From: Sarcocystis neurona | Lineage: Eukaryota; Apicomplexa; Conoidasida; Eucoccidiorida; Sarcocystidae | NCBI GenBank assembly: GCA_000727475.1 | Contig: KL647327.1 | Span: forward strand, 203,011 to 267,010 | Direction of reading: 5' to 3' | DNA length: 64,000 bases | Shown: piece after piece, positions 44,985-55,606 of the stretch | Layout of the letters: the number at the start of each line of letters is the position of its first letter | Position numbering within the stretch: position 1 is the stretch's first letter | Notes under the pieces: model-generated | What the model was told of the DNA's origin: nothing | What the model saw: only the letters and a program-made list of their open reading frames with translations | Databases searched by the model: none | Made by a program: the position numbers and the translations under genes

Positions 44985-47900
44985 CGTGCTTTCAGTCGGC
45001 CTAGACGTTTCATCTGGAGCACCAGTTGCTGCACGCCGGACCAAGCGGAGCCGCCGAGTCCAGCGCCCGCGGTGGAAGGAGGTGCTGGGGCTGCCGCTCC
45101 CGCTGCTGCTGCTGCTGCCGGGCCTGCTGTGCTACTGCTGCTTCTTCCCGCGTCTGCGGCTGCTGCTGCAGCCGCCGCAACGCTGGAGCCGTGCAGGAAG
45201 GGCTGCGGGCAGTCAAAGACCTCTTCAGCGGGATGCAGGTACTGGACCCAGCAGCTGGGCAGCAACGTGGCTACGTCAAGTCTTCCCGTTGCAGCAGCAG
45301 CAGCTGTGCTCGGCCCCTGGGTGTTGCCTGCTGCTCCAGCTGCAAGTGCGTTCCTTCCTCCACTTCTTGCAGCTATCTCTCCTGCTGGTGCCCCCGCCTC
45401 TGCTGCGAGCCCGCCTGCGGCGCCGCCGCCGCCGCCCTTCCTTTTCCCTCCTCCTCCTACAGCAGCAGCCGCGCCGCCGTCGCCCGCCGCTGCTGCTGCC
45501 TGTGTTGTGGCGCTGCTGCTGCCGCTGCTGCTCCAGGACGCTGCAGCCGAGAAGGCAGCAGCAGGCAGCAGCCGACAGCTATCCGCGAGGGGGTGGGCGA
45601 AGCAGCTGCTGCCTGCTGCTGCAGCTGTGGGTGCTGCTGCTGCAGCAGCAGCGTCGGGCGGCAGCAGTAGCGGCAGTGACAGGCGACGCGCTGTTGTGTT
45701 GCCGAAGAGATAGCTAGGAATGACAGCAGTCCCCAAGTAGTACGTCAACGGCGAAGACAGAGGAAGCGAGAAGGTGCCGTCCCTCCCTTTCGCGGCCGCG
45801 CCCGTCGAGCCAGCAGCAGCAGCTCCCCGCGCAGCAGAGAGGCCCGGTCCGCGCTCGTCGACAAAGCGACTTCTGCTGGCCACGGACGGAGGCTCATACG
45901 GCGCAGCAACAGAGTAAGATGCTGCCGCTGCTGCTGCTCCACCAAAACCGGAAGAAGAAGACGAACTTGAGGAAAGATAAGCTGAAGGAGGAACAGGCCG
46001 GGTTCCCTGGACCCCAGCGTCTGCTGCTGCTGCTGCTCCTCCTCCTCCTCGTCCACTTCGTTCTGCTCCTCGTCCTTCGCCTCCTGCTTCGATCACGTCT
46101 TCTGCTCTTACAGCGAGTCCTGCGGTCGCGCCGCGTCGGGCTGCATCGCCTGAGCCTGCCGCGCTCGCCACAGCAGCAGCGGGGAGTACCCCGGGAGGCG
46201 CAGTCGCAGCAGCAGGCTCAGGAGAGAAAGTCGGCGGAGGCGCAGCGTAAAGGTGGATCAACAAATCCTGCTGCGCTCTGCCAGTGAAGAACACGGGAAT
46301 TGTAAGACATACAGCAGGCTGCAGCGTGACAGCTGCAGCAGTAAAGGCAGGTACCGGATGTGGCGCTGCTCTTGCAAAGAGCTTTTGAAAAAGCGACGTC
46401 GCCGCCGAAGGTGGGGCTGCGGGCTCAGGCAGCGCAAGCACCACGTCTTCTTCTTCCTCTTTGTCTTGCACTGCTGCCGCGCTCTCCTTCGTAAGCGCAT
46501 GAATATCTCGGCTTGCCGCACCAGGAGGCAAACAGCCCGTCGCAGCAGCAGCACGACCCGCTGCAGCGGCAGACGCAGTAGCAGCAGCACCACCGGCTGC
46601 CAACGAGGAGAAGCGTTTCCTCTTGTCGCCGCCTGGAGGAATACTGCTGCTGCTGCTGACCCCATGGGCAGCCCCTGCCGCAGCAGCACCCGAGCACGGC
46701 TGTCGGGGCAGCAAGAGACAAGGAAAAAGAATGGACTGAAAACTGACGAGCGCGTACGGGGTGAACCCCGCAGGAAAGACAGGGCAGTGAAGAGCGCGCA
46801 GAGTCACCAGGAGCAGTGAATACGAATGCGAGGACAGCGGAGGCAGCAGACTGTAGGGGTCGAAGGTGAAATATTTCTTCTTCATTTTTCTCACCTCGCC
46901 AGCCTCAGTGCCCGCCCAGTAATTGTCCTGCTTCTGCTTCTCTTCCTTCTCCATCTTCTGCCTCAAAAGCGCCCCACAACCGACGCACGCGTATCCAAGC
47001 CTGCAGTTGCTGCAGCGGTACGACCGACCCTCTTTCCTCCTCGTTGCTGCCAGCACCCCACTGCCCGCTGCCTCATCGTCCTGTTTCTTTCCTGTCGCTG
47101 CGTTCCGCAACAACGAATACGCTGTCCTTCCTAGACACGCTCCTAGCAGTCCCCTTTCTGATCCTGCTGCCGCGGCCGCTGTTCCTACGGCTGCTGCCGC
47201 TGTTCCTACGGCTGCCGCTGCCGTTCCTATAGCTGCCGCTGCTGTTCTTACGGCTGGTGTCGCTGTTTCTACGGCCGCTGCTGCGCTTTCTCCCGCCGCT
47301 GCTGCTGCTGCTCCTGATGCAGCCGGTGTTGCCGGTGGTGGTGCTGCTGCAGGTGTGATGCCCAGCCGCCTGTGTAGACCTTCTTTCAAAGCGGCCAGCA
47401 GTGGCTTCTTCCCGAGTCCTCGGACAACCCCCGTTGCAGCACGCGGCACGGCTGCTGCCGCGGCTTGCGGTACGACTGCTGCTGCTTCTGTCGTAGATGC
47501 CGCAGCCACGCGATCATTAGGTTCTTCAAGATTTCGGTCTCCTCCTATGTAGCGAGGCGCCACGCTCTCAGGAGACGCAGCAACAACCCCACATCCCGCA
47601 CCAGCAAACACCACTGTCTCCTCGCGAGAAAAAGCAGCAGCAGCAGGAATGGCAGAATCAGCGTCCCCCAGACCTTGGCAACACTGGCTCCTAGAGTCCA
47701 CGTCGCTTTCTGCCATGATTGTTACCTGTGTTTCCACCACTTGAGTGTCGCCAGTTGCTGCTGCTGCTGGCAGAGGCTCCGCTGCTGTTGCTGTGGTGCA
47801 GCTACGTCGTCGCTCTGCTGCTGCAGCGGCTGCAGCTGTCGCCGCTGACGCCCCTGCTGCTGCTGTTCTTCGATCCTCTGCTGCAGCTGTAGCTCTGGCT

Positions 47901-50900
47901 GGCTCTGCGGCCGCCGCTGCCACGTCGAAGAGCCGCGCGGCTCTATCGTCGCCACTCGACTCACCGACGAAGCCGTCTACAAAGGCCCGGTCCGCAGGAG
48001 AACCAGCAAGGCACGCTGGTGATTCTGCTGCCCCTGAACCTGCTGCCGCAGCGGGGAGGACGCGGGGAGGAGTTGCTGCTGTGCAGCGGCTGCAATGGGC
48101 TACGGGTCCACTACCTCTTGCTGCATGCGCTGCAACAGCTGCAGAAGCAGTGCACCGAGCAAGGGCCACAGGAGCAGCAGCACTCCCAAACGCCGAAGAA
48201 GAAGCGACACCAGCAGCAGGGTAGAGACTGGCAGGAAGGGCAGCAGCAGCAGGAGACGCAGAAGATGCAGCGCCGTACGCAGCAGCAGCACGCGGGTGTG
48301 GGTAAAAACAAGTCAGCGAGCTTACAGCAGCGGCAGCAGCACAAGCAGCCGGAGACGCTCCTGCAGAAGCCGCAGCAGCGGCAGCGGCTGCGTAGCGTTT
48401 CTGCTGCTCTCTCTGTTCGGCAAAAAGAACAGCAGGCCAGAGCCAAATGGGCAAGCCATCGGTGCAGCTGTGGGAGTATAACTGCAAGGAAGCGCCGTGC
48501 ACATACGCAGCAGCAAGCGACCCCACATACGTGCAGCGCAACAGTGCCCACACCCAGTCGTGGGCAGTGACGGCGTCCGCGGAAAAGAATGTAAGAGTTT
48601 CAACCGCGTCATGCGGAGGAGGGAAGGTCGCAAAGTCAATCAGCTGAAAGTCAAGTGCATCAGCCAGTGCGGCTGCTGCTTCTTCTTCCTCTCGCTGATG
48701 CTGCTGCAGGTACTCGCCGTCACAGCGCACCGCGCACAGGGCAGCCTTCCGTCCCCGTCCCGCTGCCGTTGCATCGGGCGAGGCGCCTCCTCGACCTCGC
48801 AGCGCTGCTGCCTGCCTTGCGTCTCCGGCTCCGGCAGCATGTGAAAGCAAACCTGCTGCTGCTGCTCCTTGGTCGCCGCTACCGCCTGCTGCTGCTGCTC
48901 TGGTCTGCTGTGTCGCGCGCAGCAGCAGGTGCTTGGGATGAAGTAGGGAGCGCCTGCTGCTACGCGTGCCGCCGCGGATGCACTCCTCCCTTCCTGCTGC
49001 TGCTGGTCCACCTGAGGGAGCTGCTGCTGGGCGTGCTGCTGCGGCGGTCCCTTCGTCCTGGAGCCTATCCCGCTGCGTCGAGCCTCGCCTCAGCAGCAGC
49101 GTCTTCTGCTGCGGGCTCTGCAGCAAAACTTCTTCTGTAGTCCCGGTAGGTAATGCTGCTGCTCCTGTTGTTGAGAAGCAACATGAAGAGGAAGACGAAG
49201 CGGATAACCCTAAGGGTAAGCCTGCGACCGTCTCATGCTGCTGCTGGTTGTGCTTGCCCATTTGAGCGGCAGCAGAGCTGCTGCTGCTGCTTCTGGCGTC
49301 GTCGTCCTGCTGCAGCAGAACCGCGGGAGAGGTGCAGAAAAACGAAGACCCTCGGTGCGACTGTTGCTGCTGCTGCTGCTCTCCCACGTCACATGGGCAA
49401 GGAAGTTGCTGCGTCAACAGCAGCAGGCGCTCGTCCTCCGCCTCGTCAATCAGGTCTGTTGCTCTCTCTTCCTCGTGTTCCTCTCCACTCGCCTCAACTT
49501 CTCTCTCTCCTGCTGCTGCCGAAAGCGTATTTCCCTCCGCCACCCTAGCACGCTGCTGCTGCTGCTTCCTCGCTGCGCTTTTGCCGTCTTCTCTTCGCCT
49601 GCTGCTGCTGGTGCTGCTGCTCTTGTTCCTCTCTCCACCTCTGCGCCGGAGGCGGCTGTTGCTGCTGCTGCGGCCCAGCAGTCGGCTTCTGCTGCCGCTG
49701 TGGGGTCTGCTGCTGTGGCTGCACTTTCTGCTACTGCTCCCATTCCTCTGTCTCCTGCCGCTTCTCCAAGGCATGCTGCTGCTGCAGGGCTGGTGGTCAC
49801 GCCGTGAGAAGAAGGGGAAGCTCGTTCTTGCCCCCCTTACACTCCTCCGAACACTTCGACTTGAAAACCTAAATAATTCTTTCCTCCGAGATCCTCTCGT
49901 CGAAGGCGAGAAGAATTCCCCTTCATCACATACATACGCTGCTGCCGCTGTATCGTCTGCTGCTTCTGTTCCCTCTGCTGCTGCTGTTTCGTCTGCTGCT
50001 GCTGTTTCGTCTGCTGTTACAAACTTTTCTAGTGCTGCTCTTTTTCCGCTTGCCGCTGTGTGCTGCACTGCTCTTCTGCTTCCTCGCCGCTCTGCTACTT
50101 CTGCCTTCTTGTCAGTCGGTGCTGTTAGTGTTGCTCTTTTCTTCTGAGAAGACGCATTCCACCCTTTTGATGCTGGACTCCTCCTGCAGTCTCCTGCTTC
50201 CTCTTGTACGAGTGCTGCTGCTGCTGCTTGACCAGGCAGCTGTCCCGACAACGTAGGTGTTGCAGCTGTTGCACGTTGCAGCTGCTGTTCTTGCGGCTTC
50301 TCCGTTTTTTGCTGTTGCTCTTGCTCCTCCTCCACATGTTGTTGCTTCTCGTCGTCCTCTTCACCTGCTCGGTGCTGCCGACATTGCATGTCTTCCAGAA
50401 CAAGCTGCTGTTGCTGCAAGAGGAGGTGCTGCTGTTTCTCAGGCTTCTGGTAGTGCAGCGAGAGGGCCGGAGGCACCGCGAGACGAGATTTCTCTGCCAC
50501 GGGGAAAGGGGCAAATGCTGAACAGGCGGAAGAAGAAAAACTTGCAGCCTTTGTTCGACTTGCACTTTCCTGTTCCGTGCGGATTCCTGCATGCAAAATC
50601 CCTCCCTCTGGCAGTGTCTGCTGCCGCGGCCCCATCTCCTCCTCCGTCTGCTTCTCCGCACCGTCCGACTCCTGCAGTGACACCTGCTGCTGCTGCACCG
50701 CGCGCTGCTGTGGGGTCCAGAGCTGCTGCTGCGTTGAGAGGCGCTGCTGCTGTTGCCGCCGATTCAGCTGCTGCTGCTGTCCTGAGTGCTGTTCCTGCTC
50801 CTCGTGTTCGTGAGCCAAGAACTGCACCGGCTCTCGACGGAACAGACGGTGCTGCTGCTGCTGCCACTGCTCCTGCTGCCACTGCTCCCGCTGCCTCTCA

Positions 50901-53875
50901 GTGTGCTGGACCTCCTCTGCTCGGCAGCCCCGTGCGGCGTGGCCTCGACTTAGCTGTTCCCTCTCCCCGACCTCCTGCTGCGGCCCATAGCCTTCCCCCT
51001 CCTCCTCCACACACTGCTGCTCAAGCTGCTGCCGTTGCCTGATCTGCTGCTGCTGCAGCAATTCCTCCTGCTGTTGCCGTTCCTGCTGCTGTTGCCATTC
51101 CTGCTGCAGTTGTTGCTTCTGTCTCCTCTGCTGCTGCTGCTGCAGCTTGGCCATCTGCAGCACATTGGGAGCCTGCAACACCCACGTGTAGCCCCTTTGC
51201 TGTCTATCATACGTGAAGCGAGTGAGTTTTGCTGCTCGCATATCCCACGCACAAGTCGCTTGCGAGAAGTCGAACAGCTGCATTGCTGCTGCGTCTGTCA
51301 CGAGGCAGACAGTCTCCTGGCTGATGCTTTCCGGGATTTTGTCCTCCTGTTGGTTCTCCGCTGCTACCCCTCTTCCAGCAAATTCGCCTGCTCCTCCTGC
51401 CCCTCCACCTCCCTCCCTTCCCATGTCCAAGGCGGCACGTCCCCTTTGTCTCTTTGCTGCTTCGGTCTCTGGTGCAACAAACTGTCCTTTACATGGGACC
51501 CACCTCGTTTCCCCGTCCTCCTCCTCGTCGTCCTCTTCAACAGCTGCATCTCCTCGCGTACATTCATTGCCTGCTGCGGACGTTGCCAGGTCTCCCTCGT
51601 CCCTTGCTGCTTCTGCCTCCGCTGCTTCCGCGGCCCCACTACGGCAGAAGCAGCGGCAGCAGGTAGAACAAGGAAGTGCGTGGAGTACCCGCTGCTGTCC
51701 CTTCTCGTCACCTGTTCGAAGAACAGTTCCTCCAAGCCGACAGCACATTTCGCAGACGCCCGCTTGTGTTTTTGCTTCTGCTGCTTCTGCCTCCTTCTGC
51801 ACTGCGTCGCCTTCCACACAACGGCAGGCTTCTGCCGGGGGCACTACTGCTCCTGCTTCCCCTCCTGTTGCTGCGGCAACGGGCTCAACCCGAGCTGCTG
51901 CAGCGGTGGCACCGAGTCCCCCAGCTCTCCCGGCTCCCACGCAGCGCCTACAAAAGGTGAACGACCCAACCCCGTCATCAGCAGCAGCACCAGCCCCACC
52001 AGCAGTAGCAAGACCAGCGCCAGCAGCAGCAGCAGCGCCGGCATCTGCAGGAGTGCCAGCATCGACATCAGCAGCAGCGCGAGCAGCGGAGGGCCTCAGC
52101 AACGTCTGAAGGCCCTGGTGAAGGCGCTGCAGAAGCGCAGGGAAAGCATCGTCACTGGGTGAAGCAGCAGAGGCGGAGGGAGCCAGGCGCGCAAGCAGCA
52201 GATTGTTCACGTACCCGTGGACGCTGCTGCATTTTAGGGGAATCGTCTTGAACGAGAAAAGAAGATGTCGATCTAGAACGAGGAATCGCCTGGCGAAGCG
52301 CTTTGTATGCCGCGTTCTGCGGTGTACGTACCCCGCACGTGTAAACAGCAACAGTGACGCAGCAGCAGAGACACATGGAGACGGACCTACGCGAAACAAA
52401 GACGCTGCTCCTGCTCCTCCTCCTGCTGCTGCTGCCCCTCCTCCTCCTGTCGTTCCTCCTCCTCGTGCTGTTCCTCCTCCTCGTGCTGTTCCTCCTCCTC
52501 GTGCTGTTCCTCCTCCTGCTGCTGCTGCTCCTCCTCCTGCTGCTGCTGCTCCTCCTCCTGCTACTGCTGTTCCTCCTCCTGCTACTGCTATTCCTCCTTC
52601 TGTTACTGCCGTTCCTTCACCCTTTTCGCCTCCTGTTGCGCCCGTCTCCGTCTGGTGGTGCTGGTCGCAGGCAAAAGCGCCAGTGACAGGAGCAGGAGCA
52701 GCACCACTCCAGCACTGCGTAGACCGGGCAGCTGCAGCAGCAGCAGGAAGCATGTCAGCCGTCACAGTTGACGGAGGGGCAGCATTGGCAGGACGAAGAA
52801 GCGCCGTCCCCGCAGCATTCCCAGCAGCGTCACTTCTCCCCCACGTACTCAAAGCAGCACCAACATTACCCCAGCCGGTCTTCGCAGTAGCAGCTGCTGC
52901 AGGAGAGATGTGAGCAGCAGTCCTACACGCTGCAACGGCATGAGAGAGAGCACCAAAAGCGGTAGAGGGAGGCCCACTGGCACACTGCGTTGCCGCAGGA
53001 GCAGCACCAGCAGTGGGAGTCGGAGAAGTAGCAGCGGAGTCCAACGGGTCAACAAAAGCAGCAGAACTCGGCGCAGTAGCCGCAGCACTTAGGGAACCAG
53101 CGGCACAAGTGGCAACGGGCAGGTGCGTTTCAGCAGCCACAGAGGCTGCGTTCTCTGACCGCAAGGTACAGACGTCCGGCAGCGGTTCAGCCAAGTCGTC
53201 TGTGTCTGCCCCTGCTTCCCCTAGTCCCAGCGCTCCACCAGCAGCTGCCGCACCAGCCCGAAGTAGGACGCCTGCAGCTGTTTTTCTTCGAGTTGGTTCG
53301 AGAATCTCGTGCCTGCCCAACGCCTGGACACGACCGTGTGACGAGGCGCCCGCCCACTCTTCTCTGTACGAATCTGCTGCTCCTGTTGTTTCTCCTGCTG
53401 CTGCTCCTGCTGCTGCTTTGTAAGGGTTGGTTGCTGGTGTCGCCGCTGCTGCCGCGTTGGGCAGCGCGGCTCTTTCACCATGTGTCCTGAGTTGTGCTGC
53501 AGCCGAGACAGGCAAATGCGACGCAGAGAGAGACTTGCTGTTCCTGCCAACGTATTCCCTGCTGCTGGCGACTCCGTCGTTGGTAGCCCTGTTGCTGCTG
53601 GTGTTGCTGCTGCTGCTACTTTTCCTGCCGGGGTTGCTGTTGCTCCTGCTACAGTTCCGCCTGCTGCTGTTGCGGCTGCTGCTGTTGCAGCTGCTGCTGT
53701 CGCGGCTGCTGTTGTTGCGACTGCTGCTGTTGCGGCTGCTGCTGCGGCTGCTGCTGCTGGTGTAGCTGCTGCTGCCTCTTCTGCTGTTGTTGCCGAGGCA
53801 GTTGTTGCCTGCGCCGCTGCAGGGCAGCTTCCCAGGCGTCGCCGGCGAACCTGGCACGTCTGCTGCTCCTTCCAT
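44985..53875 (-). CDS. Giant PH/C2/MCTP-like membrane protein, exon 1 (N-terminal half)
   Basis: From the first in-frame ATG (53875, MEGAADVPGSPATPGK) the frame is open for 2,963 codons and ends two bases into an Arg codon at the GTATTC donor. A PH domain opens at residue 514 (AGYVHRRTRHTKRFARRFLV, LDRHLLFSFKT). A middle block at about 850-908 (CLVTDAAAMQLFDFSQ, LTRFTYDRQQRGYTWVLQ) may be further strands. The PH end is at about 1740-1782 (DFQLIDFATF, LTFFSADAV, HDWVWALLRCTY, with the usual Trp in the last helix). A C2-like domain runs from about 2350 (SLLLVTLRALHCPVF, GFTPYALVSFQS) through LTIPVFFTGRAQQDLLIHLY to YYLGTAVIPSYLFGN at 2712. Two positions usually Asp are Thr and Ala, so Ca2+ binding is doubtful. 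Gln/Ala/Ser/Gly HAARs fill the loops. Inferred role: lipid binding at membranes. The true start may lie in an upstream exon. Confidence 0.72.
52453..52520 (-). repeat. 18-bp coding minisatellite
   Basis: TTCCTCCTCCTCGTGCTG at 52453, 52471, 52489 and, partly, 52507. Minus strand encodes GGGTAR repeats just before the PH domain. Confidence 0.95.
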
Positions 53876-55606
53876 GGGGGCCTCTTCGTCCGTGTGGGGT
53901 GAGTGACACAGCAGCAGCAGCGGCAGACAAGGTGTCTGGGAGACAACTATGTACCAGCCTGAAGTTGTTAGTCCTACCGTCAATTCTCGGAATGCCTGCG
54001 GTAGAAAAATTTCTAACAGCAGCTGAGAGCTACATGGGGAGATGGAAGACAGTCCTTTTCCGCGCGACAGCTTGCTTGACTGCCAAGGGCGCTTCACCTA
54101 GTGCTGCCGCCGTCTCCTGCCGGTGAAGTCGCCAGTGATGCAGCTGCTGCTGCTGCTTCTTGTCAGCGCTTTACGGCATAGGGCGTTGCAGCTGCTTGGG
54201 ACCCCGTAGCTGCTGTGGCTGCTGCTCACAAGCCCTGCTGCAGATCTTCCCTGCCAAGTCTCCTATACGTCCTCTTCCTTCCGTCAGCGTCGCGCATCAA
54301 GGCAGCGTCACACGCAGCGGCAGAAGCACCTGCTCCTGCTGCAGCAACTCCTGCTGCTGAAACAGTAGAGAGACCTCGTCGCCCGCTTACGCAGGTGCCC
54401 ACCCCAGCCGTTCTCCTGCTGTGCTGCTGCGGGGGGGGCGGGCTTAGCAGCCGGTACGGCTGCTGCTGCGGAGTCACCAATCCGCCGTTTGCTGCAGCAC
54501 GTAGGTTGCTGCTGTAGCTGCGGGCTGGACAGGAGACGTGTACTGCATCCTGCGCGAGGTCTACGCTGCTTGCGCCGACGTCCTCGCTGCTGCTGGATGA
54601 GAGGCTGCTACCCTTGTTGCTGCTCCTGCAAAGGACAAAAGAGTTCACTACCGGAAGTGCTGCTGCTTTAAAAAAACGCCTCTCTGCTGCTCCCAATACT
54701 GCTGGTCGCAGGCGAGCCGCTGCTCCTGCTGCTGGTGCCAGGCCAGCTGCTACCGCTGCTGATCTCAGGTCTGCTGCTGCTCCTGCCGCTGTGCCAGGTC
54801 AGCTGGTGCTGCTGCCAGGAACACTGCTGGCGCCGGTGCCTGCTGCTCCCGCTGCTCCTGCTGCTGCGTCCGCGGCTTCAGGAGCATCTGCAGGTGCTGC
54901 TCCTGCAGGTGACTACGGCTCGGGCTGCAGGTGTAGAGCCATCCTCTCCCCGGAAGCGCAGTAGGTTCTCCGATACACACGGCGCGTCTGCTATCTGCTG
55001 ATGGTGCCCGTGGGCTGCTTCTGCTACCTCTCCTGCCGGTAGTGCTGCTCGAAGTACTGGCCGACCTGACACTACTATTCCTGCTGTTCTAGCCAGCGCT
55101 GTCTCATCCAGAGATTACGGCGTCGCCGCTGAACGCCGCTGCTCGTCGCAGTGGCATGGGCCTCCCCCTACAAATCTTCTTCTGCTCCCGGTGGTTGTCC
55201 TTGAAGTGGTGGTACTGCTGCTGCTGTGATACGAGCATCGGATGTTGCTGTTCTCCCTTCGCCGACACTGCCGCTGCTGCTGGCCACGCTCCGCTGCCTT
55301 CACCGTCTCTGTCGCCGAAGCAGCTTGTGCTGCAAGACTGCTGCTACACTTCGCGCAGCAACTGCTGCCGCTGCGACTCCTGCTGCTTCTGCTGTATTTT
55401 GGCTGCTGCAGCTGTTTCCTCCTTCTCCGGCCGCTGGCGTCGCACGGTGGGCAGCTGCTGCTGCTGCTGCAACTTCCAAATCTGCTGCCACCCCTTCTGC
55501 TGCTGCAAAAATTGCGCGCAGATGAGATGCTGCTGCTGTAGGTCCCGGCATTACCCTGGTGGCAAAATAGTCCTCCACGTCCTATTCCTACAAGGATCCA
55601 CGACAC
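53876..55606 (-). other. Upstream of the giant gene: possible 5' exons in CTG-rich DNA
   Basis: CTG-rich on plus. A minus frame at 54696-54231 contains EDVGASSVDLAQDAVHVSC and LMRDADGRKRTYRRLGRED and ends at a GTGAGC donor (54230). Another, at 55578-55310, contains DYFATRVMPGPTAAASHLRA and ends at GTGAAG. Either could be a 5' exon of the giant gene, but I found no in-phase acceptor for the first one. Between 54097 and 53876 the frame contains hydrophobic, non-protein-like text and is probably intron or 5' leader. Confidence 0.35.

Noticed and set aside
50257..52162. Plus-strand frames over the PH/C2 gene (261, 298 and 375 codons)
   Set aside because: Antisense shadows of a frame that contains recognisable PH and C2 segments.
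53876..54097. 74 extra N-terminal codons of the same frame
   Set aside because: Begins at a GTG right after a stop and is hydrophobic, non-protein-like sequence; the first ATG is at 53875.
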